DNA of 19,778 nt from Leptospira borgpetersenii serovar Javanica (GCF_003046425.1 NZ_QAJG01000039.1:1-19778); one strand, 5' to 3'; positions 1 through 19,044 are shown, numbered from the stretch's first letter. Notes: generated by a model not told the origin, from the letters alone. Translations and numbers: made by a program.

Positions 1-95
1 GAGTTGTTACTTGTTCTTGATTATCTTTTGTGTTGTTGTCATCTGTTTCTCCTTTTTTATTTCAAGGAGTATTAGATCAACTTCTAACTATTACA
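1..95 (-). mobile_element. Left end of a second IS (possibly IS481-type), cut by the window edge
   Basis: On the minus strand an IS3 orfA remnant stops matching its family at about position 96, and TGTAATAGTTAGAAG begins there. This is followed by a good ribosome binding site (AAGGAG) and an ATG at 42-40 opening a reading frame that starts MTTTQKIIKNK. From memory this is how IS481-family helix-turn-helix transposases begin. The frame meets TAA at 7-9, so either a base is missing or the resemblance is chance. Only about 95 bp are visible, so the family assignment is weak. Confidence 0.3.
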
Positions 96-293
96 AATGA
101 GCTTGCTATTCTCTTCCTCCAAAGCCTTCATCCGCTTTAGATCGCTCAATTCGAGGCCGCCATATTTGGAACGCTAACGGTAAAATGCATTTCCGTTGAT
201 TCCGTATTTACGACAAATTTCAGGAGTCGAGACCCCTGATTCCGATTCCTTGAGTACCTTATGGATTTGATCTTCACTGAAACGTTTCTTCAT
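96..293 (-). pseudogene. IS3-family transposase orfA remnant
   Basis: Reading the minus strand from the ATG at 293 gives MKKRFSEDQIHKVLKES and then a helix-turn-helix segment ending NGNAFYR. This is typical of the small OrfA DNA-binding subunit of IS3-family transposases. An in-frame TAG at 174-176 stands where the family has Trp (the FYRWRSKYGG block), and the frame then continues RSKYGGLELSDLKR and EEENSKL before the match is lost at about 96. The gene is therefore dead twice over: one nonsense codon, and a break where another sequence joins. No orfB is present in the window. Confidence 0.75.
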
Positions 294-396
294 ATTTTCC
301 TCCAAAATTTTATGATCTTGAAAGGATTTCAAACATTCTTAATGGTTCTAAATTCGGGAGCTAGCTCACAATAGAAACAAATTTATAAAATCGCCT

Positions 397-420
397 TATC
401 CGAATTACAAATTACGGATA
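397..420 (-). terminator. Weak hairpin downstream of the LRR gene
   Basis: TATCCGAATT and AATTACGGATA form an approximately 10-bp stem with one bulged A and a 3-base loop, about 30 bp beyond the stop of the minus-strand LRR gene. The minus-strand sequence after it is only moderately T-rich (GATTTTATAAATTT). It could act as a terminator. Confidence 0.35.
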
Positions 421-448
421 GGGGAAACTATGAAAAAGAAAATCTTAT

Positions 449-1852
449 TCAAAAATGAATAGTACACTTTGGAAGAAGCTTTCCAATTCTTTTTAACTTC
501 TTGGGTAAGATAGGATTTGCGTCCAAAAACAACCATCGCAAATTTTTCAATTGTCCGACTTCTTTAGGAAGAGTTTCGAGTTGGTTATTATCCAAAGATA
601 AATCTCGCAAATTTTTCAATTGTCCGACTTCTTTAGGAAGAGTCTTGAGTTGGTTAGCACTCAAATACAACTCTCGCAAATTCTTTAATTGTCCGACTTC
701 TTTAGGAAGAGTCTTGAGTTGGTTATTACGCAAATCCAATGTCACCAAATTTTGTAGTAGTCCTATTTCCTTCGGAAGAACTGTGAGTTGGTTATTATCC
801 AAAGATAAATCTCGCAAATTTTTCAATTGTCCGACTTCTTTAGGAAGAGTCTTGAGTTGGTTATTACGCAAATCCAATGTCACCAAATTTTGTAGTAGTC
901 CTATTTCCTTCGGAAGAACTGTGAGTTGGTTATTATCCAAAGATAAATCTCGCAAATTTTTCAATTGTCCGACTTCTTTAGGAAGAGTCTTGAGTTGGTT
1001 ATTACGCAAATCCAATGTCACCAAATTTTGTAGTAGTCCTATTTCCTTCGGAAGAACTGTGAGTTGGTTATTATCCGAACTCAACGTTAGCAAATTCTTC
1101 AGCTGTTCAATTTCCTTAGGAAGAATTGTGAGTTGATTATTCCTCAAACTCAAATGTTGCAAATCCTTCAATTGTCCTATTTCCTTTGGAAGAGTTTTGA
1201 GTTGGCTATGCTCCAAAATTAACTCTCCCAAATTTTTCAATTGTCCAATTTCCTTAGGGAGGGTTTTGAGTTGGTTATGCCTCATGATCAACGATCCCAG
1301 ATTCTGTAGTCGTCCAATTTCCTTAGGAAGAATTGTGAATGAATTACCACTCAAATCCAAATCTTCCAAATTCTTCAATTGCCAAATTTCCTTTGGAAGA
1401 ACTGTGAGTTGGTTAGCATACAAATGCAATATTTTCAAATTCTGTAGTAGTCCGATTTCCTTAGGGAGAGTTGTGAGTTGATTATTATTCAAATCCAAAT
1501 ATTCCAAATTCTTCAATTGCCCAATTTCCTTAGGAAGAATTGTGAGTTGGTTAGCATACAAATGCAATATTTTCAAATTCTGTAGTAGTCCGATTTCCTT
1601 AGGGAGAGTTGTGAGTTGATTATTATCCAAACGCAACTCTCGCAAATTTTTCAATTGCCAAATTTCCTTAGGAAGAATTGTGAGTTTTTGTTCACGCAAA
1701 TCCAAAACCCGAACATCCAAAGGATTTTGGAGCGCTTTTGTTAAAGCCTTATAATAAGTTCCCGATTGTTCTGCTTGCACAAAAGTAAAGGAACAAAAAA
1801 AAAGCAAAGAAAAGAGGAATATTTTTTGTAAATTGGTTTGTGTTAAATTCAT
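449..1852 (-). CDS. Secreted leucine-rich-repeat protein, 17 repeats
   Basis: The 467-residue product starts with an N-terminal signal peptide (hydrophobic core about residues 10-24, likely cleavage after VQA at 25-27). Seventeen 23-residue leucine-rich repeats of the form LxxNQLxxLPKEIGxLxNLxxL cover roughly residues 50-440, with a short C-terminal cap ending CTIHF. Such proteins fold as curved solenoids and normally bind other proteins. In pathogenic Leptospira they are a large exported or surface family, and some bind host components, but the ligand here is unknown. A 138-bp DNA unit (two repeats) is tandemly duplicated without a mismatch inside the gene, so repeat number is probably variable. 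The ribosome binding site is weak (CGGACG just before ATG). An IS end lies 57 bp upstream and may have altered the promoter. The frame is intact. Confidence 0.9.
   Translation of the reverse strand: MNLTQTNLQKIFLFSLLFFCSFTFVQAEQSGTYYKALTKALQNPLDVRVLDLREQKLTILPKEIWQLKNLRELRLDNNQLTTLPKEIGLLQNLKILHLYANQLTILPKEIGQLKNLEYLDLNNNQLTTLPKEIGLLQNLKILHLYANQLTVLPKEIWQLKNLEDLDLSGNSFTILPKEIGRLQNLGSLIMRHNQLKTLPKEIGQLKNLGELILEHSQLKTLPKEIGQLKDLQHLSLRNNQLTILPKEIEQLKNLLTLSSDNNQLTVLPKEIGLLQNLVTLDLRNNQLKTLPKEVGQLKNLRDLSLDNNQLTVLPKEIGLLQNLVTLDLRNNQLKTLPKEVGQLKNLRDLSLDNNQLTVLPKEIGLLQNLVTLDLRNNQLKTLPKEVGQLKNLRELYLSANQLKTLPKEVGQLKNLRDLSLDNNQLETLPKEVGQLKNLRWLFLDANPILPKKLKRIGKLLPKCTIHF
687..1076. repeat. 138-bp perfect tandem repeat, 2.8 copies
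   Basis: Positions 687-824, 825-962 and 963-1076 (partial) are identical base for base. The unit equals 46 codons, two LRR units, so gain or loss of a unit keeps the reading frame. The copy boundaries are visible as mismatches at 683 and 686 on one side and 1077 on the other. Confidence 0.95.
1403..1627. repeat. Second pair of 138-bp-spaced repeats in the LRR gene
   Basis: A segment of about 85 bp starting at 1403 (TGTGAGTTGGTTAGCATACA) recurs at 1541, exactly 138 bp later. It diverges after about 1489 and 1627. This is an older duplication with the same two-LRR period as the perfect array at 687-1076. Confidence 0.85.
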
Positions 1853-1925
1853 CGTCCGTTTTTCCGAATTAATCGCTTTTAATCATTGAATCGATCAGAG
1901 TTAGTTTTTGAGTCTGTCCCAAAAC

Positions 1926-2875
1926 CTATCTTCGTTCCATTCTAAATAAAATGGAAGCGAATGCAAGTTGGAATAAGGCAGTGTAATTTTCGAGTTTGAA
2001 TTCCCAACAAGTCTTTATAGCCCTAAAAGCATTAAACCAAGCAAAAGTGCGTTCGACAGTCCATCTAAAAGGTTTTAGCGGAATAATTCGTTCCGGGTTT
2101 TCGGCATTCTTTTTATTTGGAATTCGATACCTAATTTTATTCTTTTTTAATTTAGAGTTTGTCCCAAAAACCTTGGAATGTAGGAACTCCAACAAGAACG
2201 TAACAATTATAAAATCTGCTCGAAAGCTCGTAAATTACCAAAGAGACTTAATCTGTGGAAACTCCTATATTCTATAACCGACTTACGAATGATTGTAGTT
2301 GATTTCTTTTAAGGTTTTGGGACAAACTCTTAACCTGAATCGCGTTACTAACATAAACTTTATCCAATGAAAGAATCTCCGGTTTCAGAACTTTAGAATT
2401 TCTTGAAATTCTAAATATTTTCAGTTAGGAAATAGAAGTTTAGAATCATGAGTTCCAGCCGAATCAATTACAAAAGCTACAGATGCCTACGCCGATCGAC
2501 GAGAATATGCCTCTTTTGCCGCGATCCGTCGGGTTTGGACCCGCGAAATCCCCTGCCCTTGCGTAACTTCCATCTGCTGCCATTCTCTTAGTCCTAATTT
2601 TAACCGTGCGTTCATAGAGTTTTAAGGTTTCTTTTTCAATTTTATTAAAAACTCCTGCCGATGCCCATTTTTGAAATCTTCTATGCAATGTTGATTTTGA
2701 ACCAAACATTGGAGGCATATATTTCCATTGGATTCCTGTTCTTACACGATAAAATATCACTGCCATGACCTACTCTATCCTCCAGTCGAGGAACGACCCG
2801 CCCTTGCGCGGATTGTGATTGCTCTTAGGCAACACGTTATACTCTGTTTTCATTTGCCAAGTCTGTCCGATTCAT
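1926..2875 (-). pseudogene. IS5-family DDE transposase, multiply broken
   Basis: On the minus strand the pieces read in family order, with changes of frame and stops between them. They are an N-terminal segment PKSNHNPRKGGSF...DWRIE, a TAG, then MAVIFYRVRTGIQWKYMPPM (start 2766), the first catalytic block MAADGSYA, and GPNPTDRGKRG. After two frameshifts come HILVD and VAFVIDSAGTHDSKLLFPN, another break, then LKPEILSLDKVYVSNAIQ and finally RIPNKKNA...RWTVERTFAWF to the stop at 1926-1928. In the middle block the usual DKGYD has become DKVYV. The catalytic Glu in WTVERTF is still present. At least one stop and several indels make it non-functional. A 175-bp element interrupts the last third. Confidence 0.85.
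2155..2329. mobile_element. 175-bp miniature inverted-repeat element inside the transposase (MITE A, copy 1)
   Basis: The left end GAGTTTGTCCCAAAAACCTT and the right end AAGGTTTTGGGACAAACTC are inverted repeats. They are flanked by TTA at 2152-2154 and TTA at 2330-2332. Removing the element and one TTA restores an open transposase frame across the junction (AIQVKLKKNKIRYR on the minus strand), so insertion point and target duplication are secure. The termini match those of the surrounding IS, while the 130-bp interior is unrelated and has no ORF. It is a non-autonomous derivative of this IS family. Confidence 0.88.
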
Positions 2876-2908
2876 TAACTGTACAAGAAGGTTTTGGGAC
2901 AAGTTCTT

Positions 2909-3004
2909 GCTGATATACCCGCTTTGCGGTCCCAAGAAGAAAAGATTCGGAAATTACTTCCCAAAACACGTATTATTTTTGACCAATTCGGAGACGCAGG
3001 GTAA
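2909..3004 (+). pseudogene. 3' fragment of an LRR protein gene, truncated at the IS end
   Basis: The sequence encodes [24 protein letters not shown] and DQFGDAG, then TAA at 3002-3004. It is nearly identical to the C-terminus of the LRR gene ending at 3960, where the protein ends [15 protein letters not shown]...NKFGDAG. Similarity begins immediately to the right of the IS terminal repeat (2906) and runs about a dozen bases past the stop codon. Signal peptide and all leucine-rich repeats are missing. The 5' part was lost through the IS insertion or a later deletion. It has no start or ribosome binding site of its own. Confidence 0.85.
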
Positions 3005-3164
3005 CGAACCACATCGAACTTCCTCCGAAAAACCGGCATGCTTTTTCTTTGTATGACCGTGCCCGATAATTCGGAGTGATTCATCTACACTTCCGAAAGA
3101 CGCGGACAAAACAATACACAAGGAATGACAAAGCGGAAAAGATTTTTAAAATGACTCTGAAATC

Positions 3165-3960
3165 ATGAAAGCCACGAACTTACAAAAAATAGGAATTTTA
3201 ACTTTAATCCTTCTTTGTTTTTTGAGCCAACTTAAAGCTCAAGAGATAGGGACCCTATCACAATCTAACCGAGGCGCTTCAAAATCCGACAGATGTCCGA
3301 ATTTTAGATTTAAGCAACAAGCGACTCACAACTCTTCCAAAGGAAATAGGGGAATTGCAAAACCTACGAATATTAAATTTATACAGGAATCAACTCACAA
3401 CTCTTCCGAACGAAATCGGAGAATTACAAAACCTACGAGAATTAAATTTAACCAAGAATCAACTCAAAACTCTTCCAAAGGAAATTGGAAAACTACAAAA
3501 CCTACGAGAATTACGTTTAGCCGAGAATCAACTCAAAACTCTCCCAAACGAAATCGGGGAATTGCAAAACCTAACAATATTAGATTTACGCAACAATGAA
3601 CTCAAAACGATTCCAAAAGATATCGGGAAATTGAAAAACCTAACAGTATTAGATTTACACATCAATCAACTCACAACTCTTCCAAAGGAAATCGGGAAAT
3701 TGAAAAATCTAACAAAATTAGATTTAAACTACAATGAACTCACAACTCTCCCAAAGGAAATCGGGGAATTGCAAAAGCTAACAATATTAGATTTACGCAA
3801 CAATGAACTCAAAACGATTCCGAACGAAATCGGAAAGTTAAAAGAGCTACGAAAATTATATTTAGATGATATACCCACCTGGAGGTCCCAAGAAGAAAAG
3901 ATTCGGAAATTACTTCCCAAAACGCGTATTATTTTTAACAAATTCGGAGATGCAGGCTAA
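3165..3960 (+). pseudogene. LRR protein gene with a +1 frameshift
   Basis: The gene opens at ATG 3165 with a signal peptide (MKATNLQKIGILTLILLCF, likely cleavage after LKA at about residue 25) followed by QEIGT. An extra C in the run at 3253-3255 then shifts the frame. Skipping one base gives [19 protein letters not shown] and eight 23-residue leucine-rich repeats to FGDAG-TAA at 3960, with no other stop. The repaired protein would be 264 residues, secreted and solenoid-shaped, of the same family as the gene at 449-1852. As written, translation from 3165 ends at about 3599 in a meaningless low-complexity frame. The 3' piece could only be made from an internal start (TTG 3355) without a signal peptide. 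Causes could be mutation, a phase-variable tract (short for that, CCC) or a sequence error. Confidence 0.82.
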
Positions 3961-3974
3961 CGAATCACATTGTT

Positions 3975-3992
3975 AGGTTTTGGGACAAACTC
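3975..3992. mobile_element. Solitary IS5-like terminal repeat
   Basis: AGGTTTTGGGACAAACTC matches the right-hand end of the elements at 2155-2329 and 1910-2906, but no inverted partner lies to its left before 2906. It is a remnant end, 14 bp past the stop of the second LRR gene and about 40 bp from the end of the DedA-like gene. Confidence 0.7.
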
Positions 3993-4030
3993 CGCGTATT
4001 TTTCGATATTTAGAATAGAATGAAAGTCTT

Positions 4031-6826
<2,796 letters not shown>

Positions 6827-7537
6827 ATGTTTCAAAAATTTTTCCTCTCTCTGCTGATAGGATCCTTCGTTTTAACTCTTTGTTCGTGCGAGGATAAAAA
6901 AGAAGACAGTACAAAAACTCTTTTCTTTCTTCTATCCGCAAGCGGAGTATTAGGCTCTTCCAACACCTCCACTCCCCCCACCCCAACTTCTTGTAAGAAC
7001 GAGGCATTTTGTAGAACTTTCATCGCTACTAATAACGGAGCGGGTTACAATGGAAATTTAGGCGGCATATCGGGAGCAGACGCGAAATGCACCGCCGCAA
7101 AACCTTCCACCCTTACAAGAACTTACAAAGCATTGTTAACGGATCAGCAGACAAGATTTGTCGTTTCGGCCGGAGATGGTTCGCCATCTTTGAAAGACTG
7201 GGTCCTCTACCCAAATAAACAATACCGCAGAAGTGATGGAACCACGGTTACGTTTACCACAAATGCGAATTCAATGGTAACGGGAAATTTAGAGAATGGA
7301 ATCGACTCCGGTGCCAAAAAATATTTTTGGACGGGTCTTGCTCATCCAGACGATCCAGGATTCTTTTTATGGGAAGGGGGAAGAACTTGCAATCAATGGG
7401 GGGATGCAAATGGAGCTGCGACGGGAGCAGCAGGAAACACAACGTCCACAAACGCTCATTCAACTCCCGAAGGAGCCTTTACCGTAGACACTCACAATTG
7501 TAATTCGAACCTAAATCTTCTCTGCGTAGAGCAGTAA
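6827..7537 (+). CDS. DUF1554 (endostatin-like) lipoprotein
   Basis: The 236-residue product has a lipoprotein signal peptide: a hydrophobic stretch at residues 5-18, then LCSC, with C21 the likeliest lipidated residue and C19 the alternative. A Ser/Thr/Pro-rich spacer (about 44-55) leads into a cysteine-rich domain containing [35 protein letters not shown] and a final HNCNSN...LLCVEQ. This is the DUF1554 pattern, which I associate with Leptospira exported proteins and the endostatin-like Len adhesins that bind host laminin, fibronectin or factor H. Binding by this protein is only an inference. It has its own strong ribosome binding site and is followed at once by a terminator, so it appears monocistronic. 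Confidence 0.85.
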   Translation: MFQKFFLSLLIGSFVLTLCSCEDKKEDSTKTLFFLLSASGVLGSSNTSTPPTPTSCKNEAFCRTFIATNNGAGYNGNLGGISGADAKCTAAKPSTLTRTYKALLTDQQTRFVVSAGDGSPSLKDWVLYPNKQYRRSDGTTVTFTTNANSMVTGNLENGIDSGAKKYFWTGLAHPDDPGFFLWEGGRTCNQWGDANGAATGAAGNTTSTNAHSTPEGAFTVDTHNCNSNLNLLCVEQ

Positions 7538-7547
7538 CTTTTTCAAC

Positions 7548-7578
7548 AGATCGCTCTCAATCCGTAGAGCGATCTTTT
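7548..7578 (+). terminator. Rho-independent terminator of the DUF1554 gene
   Basis: AGATCGCTCT (7548-7557) and AGAGCGATCT (7566-7575) form a perfect 10-bp stem with an 8-base loop followed by TTT. It lies 10 bp after the stop codon. Confidence 0.85.
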
Positions 7579-7860
7579 CCTTCCGGAAATAAATAAATTC
7601 TCTTACAGTTTGAAATCTTTCTTAAAATTCTCTTTGCACAAAAGATTCAGGATACGGGTCCCAACACAGCACACGAAGAAATCTAACGCACGAATTCGAT
7701 TGCCGAAAACCATTATGCAGGGTTTGAAAAGAAAGACGATAGCTTACCGCGGCAAAATTTTATTCCGTTGACTTCCCCTTATCGATTCAAAAAATTGTAG
7801 GAACTCCGGCTCATTCCTTAAGAAACGAACTTCGGATCCTTACAATCTATAGGTAATTTT

Positions 7861-8463
<603 letters not shown>

Positions 8464-8469
8464 ACATCA

Positions 8470-11403
<2,934 letters not shown>

Positions 11404-11416
11404 GGAGTATTTTAGA

Positions 11417-11995
11417 ATGTTACGATATTCTTTACTATTTTTTTGTTTGATCGTCGCGACTACGAACTGTACCGTTAGATACGTAAAAACGGGTCCAATT
11501 TGGGAAAAAGAACTGGCTACATTCAAGAGATTAGCGGTACACGTTTCGGCAGAAAGTGAGGCTGGAAACTCCGAAAAACAGTTAGCGGCAAAAATCGCAG
11601 AGAATTACCTTTCTCATCATAAGGAATTTATCATATATCCGTTCCGTTCCGGAAGCGGAACCTGCGGAGGCTCCGGTAAAAAAGTTCAGGGAATTTTTCA
11701 ACTAAAGATCCGCGAAAAAGAAACTTCCGATAAGGTGGAACTGAGCGCGCTTGGAAAAATGATTCACTGCACAAAAGGTGAAATTCTCTGGGAAGGTTTG
11801 GCTGAAAATTCCTATTTTAAAAATACGGAAGAGAATCAATCTCTTATCAACACATATACGCAGCTTTACGGAAAGGAAATCGCCGGAAAAGTGAATCCGT
11901 ATTTCTTCTTACTTCAAAGTCTTTTGGATAAATTGGACAGTCCGATTTTGACGGAAGAGGAAAAAGATGAGAAGATCGAAGTGGAAGCCAGATAA
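11417..11995 (+). CDS. Small lipoprotein, third gene of the RND operon
   Basis: I place the start at ATG 11417, 9 bases after a strong AAGGAG (11402-11407) that directly follows the transporter stop codon. The frame is open further upstream, but that part overlaps the transporter. The 192-residue product has a short signal peptide (MLRYSLLFFCLIVATT) ending in a relaxed spirochaetal lipobox TTNC (lipidated C18). The mature part is mixed alpha/beta with YPFRSGSGTCGGSGKK, a second conserved-looking Cys in MIHCTKGEILWEG, and an acidic C-terminus (EEEKDEKIEVEAR). From memory it resembles the MXAN_6521/LA_1396 lipoprotein family of Leptospira and Myxococcales, but I cannot verify that. By position it is a candidate outer-membrane or periplasmic partner of the transporter. 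Confidence 0.75.
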   Translation: MLRYSLLFFCLIVATTNCTVRYVKTGPIWEKELATFKRLAVHVSAESEAGNSEKQLAAKIAENYLSHHKEFIIYPFRSGSGTCGGSGKKVQGIFQLKIREKETSDKVELSALGKMIHCTKGEILWEGLAENSYFKNTEENQSLINTYTQLYGKEIAGKVNPYFFLLQSLLDKLDSPILTEEEKDEKIEVEAR

Positions 11996-12125
11996 TTTTT
12001 TCAAACACCGTGAATTCTTCCTAAAGAGCGGGTTCTAAGTTCACTGCGACTCATAACCACGACAAGTTTGAATCTGAAAATAAGTCTATCGGAATTGCCA
12101 CAATCCTCTGTGTTACATAGAAACT

Positions 12126-12161
12126 TCTCCCGCGTTTTGTGCGAAAACTCGGGAGATTTTT
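12126..12161 (+). terminator. Rho-independent terminator downstream of the RND operon
   Basis: TCTCCCG (12126-12132) pairs with CGGGAGA (12150-12156), and an inner GTTTT/AAAAC extends the stem. TTTTTCTTT follows. It is 130 bp after the lipoprotein stop and is the first good terminator for that operon. Confidence 0.8.
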
Positions 12162-12293
12162 CTTTATCCGAAAATTATACTTTTTGCAAGTAGAAAACAT
12201 CGCTTTTGTCGGAACACTTTAAAAAACAAAACATTTAAATATAATAGACGAAATTCTTTTGTACAGGATATTCTAAATACGGGAAATTTTATT

Positions 12294-12381
12294 AGAGTTG
12301 TTGAAAAATTCCATGATTCGGATTAACAAAACCGCTTCAACGAAGCAGAAACGGACAGAGAATTAATTTTTCAACAACTCT
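12294..12381. mobile_element. 88-bp miniature inverted-repeat element (MITE B, copy 1)
   Basis: Perfect terminal inverted repeats of 17 bp, AGAGTTGTTGAAAAATT and its complement, are flanked by ATT on both sides (12291-12293 and 12382-12384). If the outermost A/T pair belongs to the target instead, the duplication would be TA. The interior (about 54 bp) has no ORF. A second copy lies at 12638-12821. Confidence 0.8.
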
Positions 12382-12398
12382 ATTGTATAATTTAGATT

Positions 12399-12509
12399 TG
12401 TAGGAGTTCTCGCAATTTCAAAACCGAATTTACAAAAATTCCCCACAGAATATGTTTCTCTACACTTTATAGGCTTTGGCAGATTTCAAAATGCAGAGGA
12501 ACTCTTACA
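12399..12509. repeat. Possible third miniature element, imperfect inverted repeat
   Basis: TGTAGGAGTTCTCGCAATTT (12399 onward) and the complement of the sequence ending ACTCTTACA (12509), that is TGTAAGAGTTCCTCTGCATT, match over about 28 bp with several mismatches. No clear target duplication is seen. Confidence 0.35.
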
Positions 12510-12637
12510 TTTGAAAAACTCAGCAGAACCTCTCCGAATTCAATAACACTGCTCCATAGCAATCACAGCATTCAATCCCAATCTAGATTCAAATCAGTGG
12601 AATTATAAAAATTGCATATATAATTGCAATACATAAT

Positions 12638-12821
12638 AGAGTTAAGAGCGTGTCCCAAAATCATTCGATCTTATCGGAATCCTCGCGGATCGCTGCAATT
12701 GTTCCTGCGTTTTGGGACAAACTCTTATTGAAAAATTCCATAGTAGAGACGAGCAAAATTGTTCCAGTTGTCCATTTTAATGCAATGAAAACAGATGGAG
12801 AATTAATTTTTCAAAAACTCT
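12638..12821. mobile_element. MITE B, copy 2, interrupted by another element
   Basis: The left end begins AGAGTT at 12638 and resumes as TTGAAAAATTCCAT after an 80-bp interruption. The right end GAGAATTAATTTTTCAA...CTCT closes at 12821 and matches copy 1 closely. AAT flanks both sides (12635-12637 and 12822-12824). Without the inserted element it would be about 100 bp. Confidence 0.75.
12646..12724. mobile_element. 79-bp miniature IS5-like element nested in MITE B (MITE A, copy 2)
   Basis: The ends GAGCGTGTCCCAAAA and TTTTGGGACAAACTC are the same terminal type as the element at 2155-2329, with a different, shorter interior. It sits inside the left terminal repeat of MITE B copy 2. Flanks TTAA and TTAT allow a 2- or 3-bp duplication (TA or TTA), which rejoins to GAGTTATTGAAAA, one transition from the MITE B consensus. 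Confidence 0.78.
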
Positions 12822-12907
12822 AATAACTTGACTATAACCAAGAGTCCGATCGACCAACCGTGGTTCTACTAACTCATAGTATATTAGAAAAACGGCAAAT
12901 TAAAAAA

Positions 12908-14801
<1,894 letters not shown>

Positions 14802-14809
14802 ATCGTTTC

Positions 14810-17251
<2,442 letters not shown>

Positions 17252-17360
17252 GATTTCCATCAACCATTGGACCCGGATAAGGAGCACAGGCAAACAGAAA
17301 TCCTTCGAAGAGAAGAATTAAAATACTTTATTCCGAAGTCCCAAACGAAATTCTGGATGT

Positions 17361-18755
<1,395 letters not shown>

Positions 18756-19036
18756 AACGGGGATCCGTGATCCATAAACCATATGATCGAATCCATGTTA
18801 TAGTCGATTCTGAGCACCGTGAGACAAAGTATAGGAAGTTTGTGCCAAAATTCGATTAGAAGCAGCGAACGGCAAAACAGAGCTCGTTAAAATTGCAACA
18901 TCCATTAGAACTTCATAATGTAAATTTTCAATTCCACCGATTTAAAAATTGTTATCGAAGTTCTGGAAAAATTATGGGGTTTTCTTTTTCTATCGAAATA
19001 AGAAAATCTCTTCGTTTTTAAAAGTAAGGAGAATCA

Positions 19037-19044
19037 ATGAACAT

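Larger units (their letters stand above)
1910..2906 (-). mobile_element. Degenerate IS5-like insertion sequence
   Basis: Terminal inverted repeats GAGTCTGTCCCAAAACC (1910-1926) and the complement of GGTTTTGGGACAAGTTC (2890-2906) bound an element of 997 bp. After subtracting an internal 175-bp insertion and one 3-bp target copy it would be about 819 bp, in the IS5-family range. It holds one transposase pseudogene on the minus strand. No convincing target duplication flanks it; its right end abuts a truncated LRR gene directly, which suggests a rearrangement after insertion. Confidence 0.8.
11996..12907. other. Gene-free region with terminator and miniature elements
   Basis: About 910 bp between convergent genes with no credible ORF on either strand. 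It contains a terminator hairpin (12126-12161), two copies of one miniature inverted-repeat element (12294-12381 and 12638-12821), a second kind nested in the latter (12646-12724), and a possible third kind (12399-12509). The stretches 12166-12290 and 12825-12907 show nothing recognisable apart from an isolated TATAAT at 12240. Confidence 0.7.

Noticed and set aside
687..1076. CRISPR-like array
   Set aside because: Repeats are contiguous, 138 bp, in frame and coding for LRR units, with no spacers.
501..1136. Plus-strand 211-codon open frame opposite the LRR gene
   Set aside because: It is the antisense shadow of the 23-codon repeats (a repetitive NCPTSLGRVLSWLL pattern), with no ribosome binding site and no independent family resemblance.
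3165..3599. 144-codon frame as a genuine protein of its own
   Set aside because: After residue 30 it is the LRR repeats read in the wrong frame, a low-complexity NSSKGN/KPTRI pattern. It is the frameshifted 5' part of the LRR gene.
7768..7796. TTGACT followed 17 bp later by AAAATT as promoter of the MlaC-RND operon
   Set aside because: The -35 is good but the -10 is poor. The spacing to the start is plausible, but I cannot distinguish it from chance.
12240..12245. Perfect TATAAT as a promoter
   Set aside because: No acceptable -35 box at 16-18 bp and no gene or RNA recognisable downstream. The region is AT-rich, so the match is expected by chance.
12600..12633. ATTGCATATATAATTGCAAT hairpin as an RNA element
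   Set aside because: Only a 6-bp stem in AT-rich sequence with no T-tract, so not significant.
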